Notes: generated by a model from the letters alone, not told the origin. A stretch of DNA of 64,000 nt from Parietaria judaica (GCA_954871525.1 OX940864.1:12456001-12520000); one strand, 5' to 3'. Positions 1 to 11,724 are shown, numbered from the stretch's first letter. A program made the numbers and translations.

Positions 1-345
1 AAGTTGGGCCAAGTGTACAAATAAGTGGCCAAAGCAATTTAATATCAGCATAAGTATCCAAAGTTTGCCAAACCGTGGCGTGTACAAATTCCATCCACTC
101 CAACCCAACGCCCGTTAAGCGATTTAACACAAAATGCATTACAAAGTGCATTATCGAATACATTAAGACTGCTTGCATAACATATTAACACAAAATACAT
201 TAACGAGCGTTGGGTTGGAGTGGATAGAATTTGTACACACCACGGTTTAGATAACTTTGGATACTTATGCCGATATTAAATCGCTTTGGCCACTTATTTG
301 CACACTTGACCTAACTTTGGCCACTTTTGCCGCTATTATCCGTAT
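1..345. repeat. Fold-back (MITE-like) element in an intron, cut by the window edge
   Basis: Bases 1-119 are nearly the reverse complement of about 203-325, for example AATAAGTGGCCAAAGC against GCTTTGGCCACTTATT. The two arms would pair into a long hairpin around an AT-rich centre at about 120-200. The right end reads CCACTTTTGCCGCTATTATCC. Its reverse complement carries the TAATnnCGGCAAAA-like terminus also seen in the elements at 32015-32474 and 47102-48679, which suggests a MULE-derived family. The left end lies outside the window. The element ends about 45 bp before the splice acceptor of the exon at 388, so it sits in an intron of the neighbouring gene. Confidence 0.7.
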
Positions 346-387
346 TATTTTTTTCGGATGCTAATTAAATTTCTTCTTTAATTTTAG

Positions 388-2517
388 TTCTACGTCTGCG
401 GTTTCGCAAGTGATACTACTCAGAGGGTGAGAAAATATGCGGTTGGGAGAACTCGGTTTATGATCACATCCTTGACTGCGCACTTTACGAGAATCGCTGT
501 TGGTGATTGTCGGGATGGCATACTTTTCTTTGCTTATCACGAAGTAAGTTGCATGTTTATTCTAACATTTATTTTATGTTCCGTTTGCACGAATTTCCCA
601 TTTCCCATTTTTCATAGTTTTATTTTTAGAGTAATTTAGTGTAATGCCTCCTGCATGTTGCCATGTTGGTGCATTTTGCCCCCTGAACTTTTGTTTTTGG
701 CAGCAATGCCTCCCAAACTTACAAAAATAGCACAATGCCCCCTAATTGCTTGTTGACATCTTACCTTTTTTTTTTCTATCGTTTATTTTTTTCAGGGGGA
801 TCGGAAGCTAGAGCAACTTTACTGTGATCCGTGTCTAAGAATTGTTGCTGACTGTACTCTCATGGATCTCGATACCGCCGTTGTGTCAGATCGGAAGGGG
901 AGCATCGCTGTTCTTTCATCTGCAGGTTATTTAGAAGGTACAAGACCGACTAGACAATGATCAAACTACGTTTTCAATTACAGAAAAAAGCCTTTAAAAT
1001 AAGTATCTGGATGTTGACTAGAGGCGTATGTCTCGAGGTGAGAAAACGCCTTTTAAACCTTCCTTAAAAAATTATTTCTTTTTCATTGGAATGTTACTAG
1101 GAAAGGAAAATGTAGTGAACATTTGCAAATTCAGTCACAGCTCTGTATACGATTTTCCTGCGTTTTGTTTGTGCATGTGCTGAAAATTTAATAGAAAATT
1201 TAATATGTTCTGTTTCCCAGATAATGCCAGTCCGGAATGCAACTTAGAGGTAAGCTGTGCCTATTACATGGGCGAGACAGCTATGAGCATCAGAAAGGTA
1301 CATCTTTGAATTATGTTTTCATACGGTTGTGTGTATTAATTATAGTTGTGTTTCAGTTTCTGAAACCCCGCTTCGGTTTTCCTCTTTCTTTGCAGGGATC
1401 GTTTTCATATAGATTACCGGCTGATGATACGTTGAAGGGGAGCAATATGAAGATTGATTATGCACACGATACAATTATCGCCAGCACTCTGCTAGGAAGC
1501 ATAATAACTTTTGTTCCTCTCTCAAGGTACGTCGTTAACTGATCCATCTAAAAACTTAATAAATATTTTTAGTGCTGAAACCGGGCTGGTATCTGGGTTT
1601 TTTGCGAAATCCGGAACACTGATCCGGATTTGGGGTTTGCAAAATCTCACCATCCTGGTAAATTTCTGTTAGATAATTAGTTTGAGGTCCTATCGTGGAC
1701 CTTATCCAGTTTTCTTATATTCGTAACTAATAAACTTGGTTTGGTGTAGGCAAGAATATGAAATCTTAGAAGCAGTCCAAGCTAGACTTGTGGTTCATCC
1801 GTTGACTGCTCCTATTCTCGGAAACGATCACAACGAGTTCCGTGGTCGTGTAAGCCCGGTAAGAGAAAACCGAATGGTATCTATTTCTACTTGAATTCTG
1901 TATTTTCTTTGAATTTTACACAATTTCCATGAATGAATACACAGATAACAGTTTCGAGGGTATGCCCTCCGGTAACCAAAACCCAAAAAACAAACCCTAG
2001 AGGATTCATGAATCCTTCACAAATTTTATAAATACCAGAATAAAAAATAAGATATTACCGAAAATAACCGATCATAAGTAGATTTTTTAGTGGAAATTAA
2101 TAATCCGTCGTTCGAGCCTTCAAAACTACACTTTACTTATCCGGTTCCTTATACATTGATGTATATATGGCAATAGTACATACCTTTGTATTTTATTATC
2201 CGTTAGGACTCCAATTTTAATATATATATACATGGACATATACATGTGTATATATCTATATCTATAGCTGTTCAGTGATATCCATTTTTTAATATATACG
2301 CTATTTATATCTGTTGCAGAGTGGAGTTTCGAAAATTCTGGACGGCGATATGCTCTCGCAGTTCCTGGAACTCACGAGCATCCAACAAGAAGCGGTAATG
2401 TCGTTGCCTCTCTGTACCAAAGACGCCGTAAGCTCAAGCACGAAAACGTCTCCGCCTTTCATACCCGTGAATCAGGTCGTGCAACTCTTGGAGCGCGTTC
2501 ATTACGCCCTAAACTGA
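388..2517 (+). CDS. CPSF-A subunit / DDB1 / SF3B3-family protein, C-terminal exons (gene starts upstream of the window)
   Basis: Six exons join without breaking frame: 388-543, 796-937, 1221-1297, 1396-1526, 1750-1858 and 2320-2517 (stop TGA). Each intron has GT-AG borders, for example acceptors TTTTTTCAG at 795 and GTTGCAG at 2319 and donor GTAAGT at 544. The protein contains AVGRTRFMITSLTAHFTRIA, then a stretch with VADCTLMDLDTAVVSDRKGS, and ends with SKILDGDMLSQFLEL and QLLERVHYALN. This is the arrangement of the last beta-propeller and helical tail of the CPSF_A (MMS1/DDB1/SF3B3/CPSF160) family, where the tail usually begins with a (V)IDGDL-type motif. It most resembles the plant-specific CPSF-A-like paralogue group rather than DDB1 or SF3B3 themselves; that is from memory of the family. 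Known family members act as scaffolds in mRNA 3'-end processing, splicing or CUL4 ligases. The role of this one is not shown by the sequence. No lesion is visible in the exons. Confidence 0.85.
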
Positions 2518-2937
2518 CCGCGTTGTTTCCGTTTTCCTTTCACTGCGGAACGTCACTTCCAAGCTCGCTTTTGAGCCTACTCCAATCAAGAAAAATCGCA
2601 AAACAGAGTTGTTCGTTGCAGAACCGAACAGAGAGTTTGACGGTTGCGTTGCAGCGAAAACTGTGCAGAAGTAGGTTACGGAGAGACTAGCGAGATAGGT
2701 ACATCATGACGGGAAATATTGCGAGGCGGGAGTGATATACATAATTTTTTCGATTCGTTTACGTGTATTAATTCGTGCCTTGCCTGGTTTTAAAAAATCT
2801 GGGGTTAAAAGTATGAAAACTTGTTGAAGAGAGGTTGATAGATGAGCATACTCGGATTTTTATAACTTTGGTTAATTGTTTTTTTTTTTTTTTTTTTTTT
2901 TGTGAGTAATAATTTATTTTCTTTTCGTTTCATCGAG

Positions 2938-2982
<45 letters not shown>

Positions 2983-3454
2983 ATTGCATCTTTAGTTGTA
3001 ACATGCATTAACAATATGTTTGTACTTTGTTCGACACCATATCCAATAATTTTAATGAATATATAATAGAATTTTGATAAATTAATATCTCAATTAAATA
3101 ATAATTTTTGTCTGGTCTCGACTCGGGCTTAACAACTTAAATTACTAATTCATTAAATTTCTCAATTAATATGTAAATTAATAATTTAAAATAAAAATAA
3201 TATTACATATATAATTATAAACTTAATATTTTTTAAAATATAAAATTGCATAGTTAAGAAATCATCTTAAATAAAAATAAATTATACTAAATAACTAATC
3301 AAGTAGTTTTCTAAAATATAATTTTAAAGTTATTTGCTTATTCTTGAAATTTATGTCGGCTAAAACTTCAACTTTAAGCTTCCGCACAACAGTCAATTAA
3401 CAAGTTTATCGGCTACGGCCGGAAGTATGTTCTTCATCTGAACCTTTTTTTTTG
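2518..3454. other. 3' flank of the CPSF-A-like gene with simple repeats
   Basis: Positions 2518-2800 are non-coding and probably include the 3' UTR. A run of about 23 T lies at 2879-2901 and a (TA)n microsatellite at 2939-2979. From 2985 to 3420 the DNA is very AT-rich and contains diverged pieces of the ATTAATA-type dispersed repeat better preserved at 4101-4753. No gene is seen. Confidence 0.6.
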
Positions 3455-3998
3455 TAGGGGTGACAATTTGGTTACGACACGGTTTATACGGGTTTGGGTC
3501 TACCATAAATGGATCTAAGTCCAACCGTGTCGAACACGATTAAATAACGCGTAAACACGGCACAAATACGGTAACACAATGGGACCGAATTAGGCACGAT
3601 TAAGGAGCAAAAAGTTGCATGTATGCATTTTATATATGTTATTCACTGTTTTAATACTTATAATATATGACATTTATGCTTTTTTTATTTTATTAATTAC
3701 GTTTGTTCAATTGATGAACATACAAATTTGTTAGTAAAATTTAAAATTTTAGATAATATAATTAAATAAATTAAGTTAAACAAGTGTAAATTGAATTAAT
3801 TTATCGTTTTGAAATATGTATATCTGTTAAATGAGTTAAACAGGTAGACATGATAAACACGGTATTTAAATAGGGCGGGTCTGGGTCTCATCTTCTAACA
3901 CGATTAATAAATGAGGCGGGTCTGAATCTACATAAAATATCTAAAAAACGATTAAGATTCGGCACGAACATGACGCGTAACCCCAATTGCCACCCCTA
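3455..3998. mobile_element. Non-autonomous hAT-like element with CACG-type subterminal motifs
   Basis: The termini are TAGGGGTGACAATT at 3455 and the inverted AATTGCCACCCCTA ending at 3998. Nearly identical 8-mers flank it, TTTTTTTG (3447-3454) and CTTTTTTG (3999-4006), fitting an 8-bp hAT TSD, although both are T-rich and so weak evidence. Repeated short motifs (CACGATTAA, GACACGG, GGCGGGTCTG) crowd both ends and leave an AT-rich centre. No coding capacity is visible. Confidence 0.7.
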
Positions 3999-4100
3999 CT
4001 TTTTTGTATCGTTCTTCTGAAGCCACTCACTCGTTTACTTTTGCTTCGATGGGTAGATTTGTAATATCCAGTTAGAAATACTCGATTGCAAAGGGAGACT

Positions 4101-4753
4101 ACAATAGAACCTCTATAAATTAATACTTGATAAATTGATAGTCGCGATTAAATAATATTTTTGTCCGGTCCCGACTCTGGCGTAACTAGCTAAATTAATA
4201 ATTTGCTAAATTTATAAGATAATAATTTTTTTAAAAAGTATACAGGTCTCAAGTGATATATAAATTAATAATTTAATATAAAAAATAACATAAATAATTA
4301 TAAAATCGCTATAAATAAAATAAGTATAAAATCACATTAAATAAAAAGATAACATTACATCACTAATCATGTAGTCTTCTTATAATATGATTCTATAGTA
4401 ATTATTATAGCTTTAATTATCACTACTCTAAGAAGCTATTCTTATTCCTCTTTAATATCATTTGACTCTTTAATATTTCTGACATTGGTACTCTAATAAA
4501 ATCTTTTTTAATTATAATAGTCTCTCTTGATATTCTTAATATTGATATTTTAATATTCTCAATATAATAAATTGAAATACTTCTGTGCTAGTAAAGATGT
4601 TTATATAATTATAGCTGATTAATAATGTTTTTCTTCGTTAATGTATAATTTAATAAATTAATAAATTATTAATTTATATGTTAATTAATAATCCGATAAG
4701 ATTATATTTTTTGCCGATCCCCACAATATTAATTTATAGAGATTCTACTGTAC
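4101..4753. mobile_element. TIR element of the CTCTATAAATTAATA family
   Basis: The left end, around AGAACCTCTATAAATTAATA, is matched in inverted form by TATTAATTTATAGAGATTCT near 4728-4747. The interior is AT-rich and non-coding. Partial relatives occur near 2990-3330, 6260-6430, 21770-21910 and 33140-33180, and share words such as TTTTTGTCYGRTCCCG. I could not fix a TSD, so the superfamily is open. Confidence 0.55.
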
Positions 4754-4828
4754 TTGTAATTTATATAATATATATATATTAATGTGTATGCACTTAACAA
4801 TAACAATCCGAATTGAAGTAATAAGAAA

Positions 4829-5824
4829 ATGGATATTCAGGAGGGTGACCTTTCTGAGCTTCCCAAAACCAGAGGTTGGGCCAAATCTGGTGGTTTTTTC
4901 AGCTTGTACCAAGGTTGTTGGCTTAACTCTAACATTCTTTCCGATGTCGTCGCGATTCAGCGACAATTCCAAGCCCAGGAGAAAGACATTGTCTTTGCCT
5001 CGCACCCCAAGTGCGGCGCTACTTGGCTCAAATCTCTCTTGTTCTCCGTCGCCAACCTCCACATCTACACGCCGGACGACACTCCCTTGCTCACCAAAAA
5101 CCCGCATGAGCTCGTTCCCACTCTCGAGCTTTTGCGTCTGACTCACGGGACTTTTTTTTTTTTTTTTTTGGATCCATGCATGGACTTGATCATCACCCAA
5201 TCTGCGGTGCAGCGGCTGTACGCCACGCATCTTCCCTACGCTTTGCTGCCAGCGTGCCTGGCCGAGGAGCACTCTTCTGGTTGCCGGGTCGTTTATGTTT
5301 GCCGGAATCCTCTCAACACCATCGTTTCCTTCTGGAAGTTCATATCCAGCGCCCCCCATGTTAGGACGGATTGGACGTTGGAGGAGTGCGTCGAGACGTT
5401 TTGCAAGGGAGAGAGCTCGTTCGGGCCGTTTTGGGACCATGTTCTAGGGTTTTGGAAGGCGAGTTTGGAGAAGCCGGAGGAAGTTTTGTTCTTGAGACGA
5501 GGGAATGTTGGAGGACACACCTTTGGAAGTGAAGAAGATCGCTGAGTTTGTAGGGTTTCCTTTCTCGAGGAGGAGGAAACCGCCGGAGTGGTTGACCAAA
5601 TAGTTGAGCTCTGTAGCTTCAAGAATATAAAGGAATTGGATGGTAACAAACATGGAAAAACGAGTAACACAAAGTTAGAGTTTAAAAGTTATTTTAGGAA
5701 AGGAGAAGCTGGTGATTGGGTCAACGATCTGAGCCCATCTATGGTGGAAAGTGTAAACAAAGTCATTGAAGAGAAGCTTCACGGTTCAGGTTTGATGTTC
5801 ACTTATTCTTCTAAGAACATTTAA
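4829..5824 (+). pseudogene. Cytosolic sulfotransferase pseudogene (locus S1)
   Basis: The reading frame starts MDIQEGDLSELPKTRGW and carries a PAPS-binding loop HPKCGATWLK, where the usual first Thr of GTTW is Ala. It also has the catalytic-His region ATHLPY, the 3'-phosphate site CRNPLNTIVSFWKF and, after the damaged part, YFRKGEAGDW. Compared with the intact paralogue at 9478 there are three lesions. An 18-T tract (5152-5169) replaces part of the loop before the catalytic His. About 2 bp are lost near 5490 (normally FLKYEDM), and about 1 bp near 5565. The two deletions sum to 3, so the frame returns by 5588, but the shifted part meets TGA at 5543-5545. The first frame is 238 codons, against about 320-330 for the family. 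It is probably non-functional. A TATATATATA stretch lies near 4768. Confidence 0.85.
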
Positions 5825-7288
5825 AATCTATTTGTAACAATTTGGGTTTTTGTTGTTTTTCTATTTGTAACAAGTTCTTTAGCTCTCTCTATATATAAGT
5901 ACATAGTGTTAGAAGGCGGGCTTCACGATCAATGGGTCTTCTTGAATTTCTTGTCCCGAGCCTTTATAACCGCGCGAGTGGAAAACCGGACCTACGATAT
6001 CGTATCGTCATTTGCATTGTTGTTGTATACAATTTAAATTCATAAAATATATTTTCTGTGCGTCTTTTCACTTCTTACTTGGATAATCAATATTAGTGTA
6101 TTTTAATTTGTTTGTAACAATTTGGGTTTCTTGTTTGAGTGATCTTCAAGTTTGATCCGGCAGATAGATATGTTCAACTTCAAACTACTTTATTGTCGTT
6201 TGTCAGATAAGATGTGTTATTGCTTGACCTCATGAAATAGTTTTATTAGCCATTATTTAGTAATAAAATTGTTAAATTAGTCCTCGATAAATTAATAATC
6301 TTGATTGAGTTATACTTTTTTTTTTAGCACGACTCCGAAAATAGTTATCAAATTAATATTCGATAGATTAATAATTTTAAGTAATATAATAAAATTCTTA
6401 AGTCCTACATAATTAAATTTATGGAGACTATGGCCTGGTTTGACATTATTATGCTATTATAAAAACAAGAGTAAGTTTTCCCAAAAAAATTGCTCGATAG
6501 ATCACTCGATTACCGCGTATTATATTATATCCATAGATAAAACCGCTACCAATCCATAAACCCATTGAATGATAGAGATAATCGGTTTATCGACAAAAAT
6601 GATAACCTAAACACTGATAAAAATCACTTTTTAAAAGTAATTGAATAAAACTAATTAAGCAATTTAGTGTTTAGTTAAGGATTTTATAATAATAATTTCT
6701 TAAAAGTAGTTCAAAATCGCATTATTTTAAAATACATTAAAACAATATCTTCCTAAATATCATTGGATTCTACTCTTCACAAGTTTTCCAATGCTAAATT
6801 TTATAAGTTAATTCGAGTTATAAAATAAAGTTATAAAGTTTTTAAAAAGCATCAACTTGTTAATTTTCAGTTTTGCCTAGTAAAAAGCAATGTTTTTTAT
6901 TTTTATTTTTAAAAAAGTGATTTCATTTTAAATATAAAACACAATACTCTCCTTAAATTTAAGAAGAAGAAAAAAAAAGCACCCCTCACACAATAATCTC
7001 AAATATGACTTATATTTATAATTTGATTACTCGTCAAAAGAGAAGAGTGCACTAAACAATGTGTATATTAATTCTAAACTTATACAACATAATTTTCATA
7101 AAAATTAATAATTTTGAGAGGTTTTAAATTTATCGAATAATACTTTTTTAATATTAATTAGAGTTTAGACTATATAAAAATATTATTTAATGGAGATTAT
7201 TAATTAATTTAACGAACTTCAAATAATGCATGTATACGTAGGTAGATAATGGAGTAGGTGAAAGTGAAACAACATCAGATAAGTCTTT
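5825..7288. other. AT-rich intergenic DNA
   Basis: This contains the 3' flank of S1 and then strongly AT-rich sequence. About 6260-6430 is a fragment of the CTCTATAAATTAATA-type dispersed repeat (ATTAGTCCTCGATAAATTAA). I see no gene, RNA gene or complete transposon. Confidence 0.5.
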
Positions 7289-7962
7289 TCCATGATATTG
7301 TGGATTATTGTCTGATATCATAATCAATAATGTACCATATAATATATACCTTCTTGTTCATAATCAATAATGTAGCATCATCGTATTATATCACAATTAA
7401 TAATGGAGAATATAATATATCCCTTCTTGTTCATAATCAATAATGTAGCATCATTGTATATTATATCACAATCAATAATGTAGCATATAATATATAGAAA
7501 ACCCACAAAATACCTAAAAAATAACTAAAATTTAAAAGAAATGACCATAGTTTCATAAAACTAATATACCCACTAATAATTTTGTTTGGACCATATTACC
7601 CTTAATATTGACATAATCGTGTCAGTTCTATTACGTAATATTAAGGGTAATATGGTCCAAACAAAATTATTAGTGGGTATAAATTAGTTTTATGAAACTA
7701 TGGCAATTTCTTTTAAATTTTAGTTGTTTTTTAGGCATTTTGTGGGTTTTCTATATATTACATGCTACACTATTGATTGATTGTGATATAATACAATGAT
7801 GCTACATTATTGATTATGAACAAGAAGGGATATATTACATGCTACATTATTAATTGTGATATGATACAATGATGCTACATTATTGATTATGAACAAGAAA
7901 GTATATATTATATGGTACATTATTGATTATGATATCAGACAATAATGCACAATATCATGGAA
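7289..7962. repeat. 670-bp near-perfect palindrome (fold-back element)
   Basis: The outer left arm starts CATGATATTGTGGATTATTG and the outer right arm ends CAATAATGCACAATATCATG at 7962. The inner arms (about 7493-7615 and 7640-7745) contain AGAAAACCCACAAAAT and its complement. The centre is near 7625. Within each outer arm, a unit containing TTCTTGTTCATAATCAATAA is repeated about two to three times. Nothing is coded. A diverged single arm of the same inner repeat lies at about 10851-10970. Confidence 0.8.
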
Positions 7963-7965
7963 ACA

Positions 7966-9395
7966 GCGGTGGATCTACGACCAAGGTAAGGGTGGCCGTG
8001 GCCCCCCTCAGATTTTCCGACCTAAGCCGAGTTCGACCTTCCGGGCAGGTCCGACGATCTTATTATATGCTTAACTCAACCTTTCGGCCCACCTCTATCT
8101 TTTTTGCGTTTTCCTTCAGCCAAAACTCTTCATTTTCACTTCTGCCATTGACACCGTCGCTGAGCTGTAAAAGTTTTGGTTTCTCCGAGCTGGTTACGTT
8201 CTCGACACGAGGAAGAAGGAGGAGGATATGATAAGTATATTAATATTTTACCCTTAAAATATGAGGTTATTATAAATTTGCCCTTATGCTTGCATAGTTA
8301 AATCTTGGAAGTTGGAATGAACCAAACACGTGACAACTTTATTAACATTTTTTTAATTTACAATAATGTCCTTGTATTTTAGAGTTATTACACAAGAGTA
8401 GTAAATCATTCCTAATGGCTAATATATTAAGATTCATGTAAATGTGTAATTTAAGACATTAAAGATCATTAATGCCTTAATGATTTCTTTATATAAATTA
8501 TAAAATATATTTAATATAATGTATGTAGTTATAAGAAAGGTTCTAAATATCTATATCGATATCGTGTCGCACTCTCCAATTTACGGATATATCGCTTGCC
8601 GACGGGCATGCCGATGGATAAATCCGAAGAAAAAGATATATCGCTTGCCGCGAATATCGCATAATTTCGCGGATATATCGCATGCCGATCAAAATATCGA
8701 CGGATATTTCCAAAAATATTTTTAGTATTTCAATCATATTTTTATATAGTTTCTAAATTACCAATTTAATAAATATGACACATAGTTATAGCCTAAAAAA
8801 CACTCATAAATCATAATATAACACAAACATATAACATAAAAGTCATACCTCGTAACATAATATCGACATAACATAAAATAAGCTAGGCATTGTAGTAAAG
8901 TCATATAGTACAAATATATATATGAAGCACGATTTTAAATGCTGATATCGATGTCGTTTCGCACTCTCTATTTTACGGATATATCGACGCTTGCCGACAG
9001 ATAAATGTGAATAAATGGATATATCGATTTTCTACGAATATCGTATCGCACTTATCATTTTCTGGGCATGTCGTGGATATATCGAGGACATATCTGGATA
9101 TTTAAAACCATTTATAAGTAATTTTAAATTAAAGATCCGTAAACTCCTCGATAATTTATAAAATAAGATTTTTGGACGATTTTCAATTCGCATATTCTTA
9201 AACATTATAAGGTGATATAAAAGCAAATAAAATGACAAAAAAATTATCTATCTATCTATCTATATGTATGTATATCACTAGAAATTCATTATAACAACGG
9301 ATACAAAGTATAAAATAGTTAAAAATTTATATCATAAAAAATAAAAGATAAAAGATGCGGGGCCCCCCTACAAAAATCCTGGATCCGCCACTCAA
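7966..9395. mobile_element. TIR element reaching the promoter of the SOT gene at 9478
   Basis: The left end (about 7966) has CGGTGGATCTACGACC followed by a C-rich run. The right end (9359-9395) has a C-rich run and then AATCCTGGATCCGCCACTC, an imperfect inverted repeat of the left. A clean TSD was not found. The interior is AT-rich and carries the array element at 8537-9108. No transposase is recognisable. Confidence 0.5.
8537..9108. repeat. Element with ATATCG/GCCGA subterminal arrays
   Basis: The ends are related inverted sequences: AGGTTCTAAATATC at 8537 and GATATTTAAAACCA at about 9098. Both flanks are packed with ATATCG, CGGATATATCGC and TTGCCGA words (about 8545-8710 and 8935-9100), while the centre is plain AT-rich DNA. 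The copy at 30562-31002 has the same GGTTTTAAAT terminus but GCATGCCG words. The layout fits a non-autonomous hAT-like element. The small open frames here on both strands come from the repeats. Confidence 0.55.
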
Positions 9396-9402
9396 TTAGT
9401 GT

Positions 9403-9412
9403 GTATATATAT
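9403..9412 (+). promoter_or_regulatory. Putative TATA region of the SOT gene at 9478
   Basis: TATATATATT lies about 70 bp before the start codon and only about 10 bp after the TIR-element end. The decayed SOT at 4829 has a similar TATATATATATTAATGTG with GCACTTAA further on, suggesting a shared ancestral promoter. No transcription data are available here. Confidence 0.4.
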
Positions 9413-9477
9413 TAATATTATGTGCACTTAATTTATATCCGAGAGATCAATCAAGCCCTCCCAAATCGAAGAAAAAA

Positions 9478-10473
9478 ATGGACGAGTCCATGGCTAGAGA
9501 GGAAATGGGAAAGGATTTGCATGGTAATCTTTCTCAGCTTCCCAAAACCAAAGGTTGGGCTAAACCTGGTTTCAGCTTGTTCCAAGGTTGTTGGATTAAT
9601 TCCGGCTTTCTTTCCGATGTCGTCGCGTTTCAGCAACAGTTCCGAGCTCAGGACAAAGACATCATCTTTGCATCTCACCCCAAGTGTGGCACCACTTGGC
9701 TGAAAGCTCTCTTGTTCTCCATCGCAAACCGTTACATCTATACGTCAGTTGACACTCCCTTGCTCACCACGAATCCGCACATTCTCGTCCCTACTCTCGA
9801 GCTTTTGCGTCCGACTTATGGCCCTGGCAGCGACTTGCACATCCAATCCCCGGCACAGCGGCTATACGCGACGCACGTACCCTACACATTGCTGCCGCAA
9901 TGTATCGTCGGTGGTCAGCGCTCGTCCGACTGTCGGATTGTCTACATCTGCCGGAACCCTCTTGACACCATCACTTCCTTCTGGAAATTCATGCCTAGCG
10001 GCTCGCCAAACCTCTGGCTGGAATGGACATTGGAGGAGTGTGTTGAGACGTTTTGCAAGGGTGAGAGCTCGTTCGGGCCGTTCTGGGAGCACGTTCTAGG
10101 ATTTTGGAAGGCGAGCTTGGAGAAGCCTGAGAAGGTGTTGTTCTTGAAATACGAGGACATGTTGGAGGACACGCGTTTGGAAGTGAAGAAGATCGCCAGG
10201 TTTTTAGGGTTTCCATTTTCCGAGAAGGAGGAGATGAGCGGCGTTGTTGACCAGATGATTGAGCTTTGTAGCTTGAAGAACATGAAAGAATTGGATGTGA
10301 ACAAGCATGGAAAGATGACACACAAACCTATAGAATTTAAATATTTTTTTAGGAAAGGAGAAGTTGGTGATTGGGTCAACCATCTGAGTCCATCCATGGT
10401 CGAAAGCGTAAACAAGATCATTGAGGAGAAGCTTCACGGATCTGGCTTGACGTTCAGTTACTCGTCTACTTAA
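9478..10473 (+). CDS. Cytosolic sulfotransferase, intact (locus S2)
   Basis: A single-exon gene of 331 residues, normal for plant cytosolic SOTs. It should transfer sulfate from PAPS to a hydroxyl group of a small molecule. The acceptor (flavonoid, steroid, hormone or other) cannot be told from sequence. Visible motifs are the 5'-phosphosulfate loop HPKCGTTWLK (67-76), catalytic His133 in ATHVPY, the 3'-phosphate site CRNPLDTITSFW with Arg159 and Ser167, VLFLKYEDML (220-229), and the C-terminal FRKGEVGDW (291-299). The start at 9478 is the first in-frame ATG; Met5 and Met10 are alternatives. The loop has Cys where many family members have Ser or Thr, as do its cluster neighbours. No signal peptide or membrane segment is seen, fitting a cytosolic enzyme. 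Confidence 0.95.
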   Translation: MDESMAREEMGKDLHGNLSQLPKTKGWAKPGFSLFQGCWINSGFLSDVVAFQQQFRAQDKDIIFASHPKCGTTWLKALLFSIANRYIYTSVDTPLLTTNPHILVPTLELLRPTYGPGSDLHIQSPAQRLYATHVPYTLLPQCIVGGQRSSDCRIVYICRNPLDTITSFWKFMPSGSPNLWLEWTLEECVETFCKGESSFGPFWEHVLGFWKASLEKPEKVLFLKYEDMLEDTRLEVKKIARFLGFPFSEKEEMSGVVDQMIELCSLKNMKELDVNKHGKMTHKPIEFKYFFRKGEVGDWVNHLSPSMVESVNKIIEEKLHGSGLTFSYSST

Positions 10474-11287
10474 ACTTAAATTAAAACATTATTACATTTT
10501 AATCTGGTTGTAAACAGTTGTGTGTGTGTGTTTTTCTTTTTCTTCCTTATTTTGTGTTATTTCCTTATTACATTATTGTTTTGTGTTAATTTGGAACTAA
10601 GTTATCCAATGAATTTCATGTGTTTTACCAAAACATTTTGTTGTTTCTTTGATCAGTAGCTGAATTTTGTTATTCTTGGTCAAACAATATTATTGACAGC
10701 GTTATGATAAGAAAGAATCAAGATATAACTTCTCAAATAGTTTTTTTTATTTATTTATAATTTTTATTGATTTCCATAAAATTTTTGGTTTGTAGAAGTG
10801 GTAGGCGAATTATAATTTTGGGTCCTCTTGATAAATTAGTTTATTAAAATTACAAAACCCACGAAATGCCCAAAAACCACTTAAAGTTTATATGAATTGC
10901 CTATACTTTCAAACAATTCATTTATACCCATTTATAACTTTTTTGGACCATTTAACCTTAATATTATTTATATTTATTTATTTTCGTATATTAATTATTT
11001 ATAATATATTTTAATTTTCGAAAATTATCCTAAAATTTTAGTTGAAAACTTCCCCTATTATTAGGTTTTCATTTAATTTTGTTACTTTGACCTAAAAATA
11101 TTTTTTATTTAATTTGTTATTATTATACTCATTGGGTCTGGTGTGTTGCTTGGAGTGGTCATCTTCTTATTCTTCAATCTACCAAGTTCGTCGAATCGGC
11201 TTTTGTTGTTGTTTAGGTGACGAGCAATAGTAAGATTATGTTGAAGAATAAAGGAGAGAAACAGGGCATGGTTATTTTATGTAAAAT
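10474..11287. other. Intergenic DNA downstream of S2 with a half fold-back repeat
   Basis: This is the 3' flank of S2 followed by AT-rich sequence. Positions about 10851-10970 (ACAAAACCCACGAAATGCCC onward) resemble one inner arm of the palindrome at 7289-7962 and look like an unpaired copy. No gene is seen. Confidence 0.5.
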
Positions 11288-11640
11288 CTATGTCTGCAAT
11301 TTAGTTTCGATTTTGGGCTTCCGGCATTCGAGGCGCTGGAGCGACGCGTGGAGGTGCTGGAACGACCGCCGGAGAATCTTGCGATGGAAATGACACCATC
11401 GTCGAGAACGGTGACTGCACGCGTTTTGACGGAGATGTTGGACTACAACAACCTCCGCGCGAAGGAAATCTGCGACTGGGAGAAGAGTCGCGACCCAGAT
11501 CCACCGAAGACCCCACATCTCAAATCGCAGATCTGCGATTTAGGAATCACTGGCGGTGGCTAGGTCGCCGACGGCGGCGGAGGAGGGCGATGGACGCCTG
11601 TCGGCAGGTTTAGTGTTAAGAAATTTTAATTTTAATTTCG
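11288..11640. other. GC-richer stretch of unknown origin
   Basis: Positions 11300-11600 are clearly richer in GC than their surroundings and are open in several frames. The frame at 11348-11563 (+) reads MEVLERPPENLAMEM and onward for 71 codons. I recognise no domain and no splice-supported gene. It could be a gene fragment carried by a transposon. Confidence 0.25.
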
Positions 11641-11724
11641 TTTGTGTTACGTGTTGAATACGTAAATGAAATTACATATTCGGGTCTTCAATATTCGTAA
11701 TTTTTAATAATTTAACACATAAAT

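Noticed and set aside
4745..5440. 231-codon minus-strand frame opposite S1
   Set aside because: It is the antisense of SOT coding sequence, which is GC-rich and often open on the other strand. The same applies to frames opposite S2, S5, S6 and S8.
7260..7970. Possible CRISPR-like or centromeric tandem array
   Set aside because: The repeats are mirrored arms of a palindrome, and the genome is a plant's.
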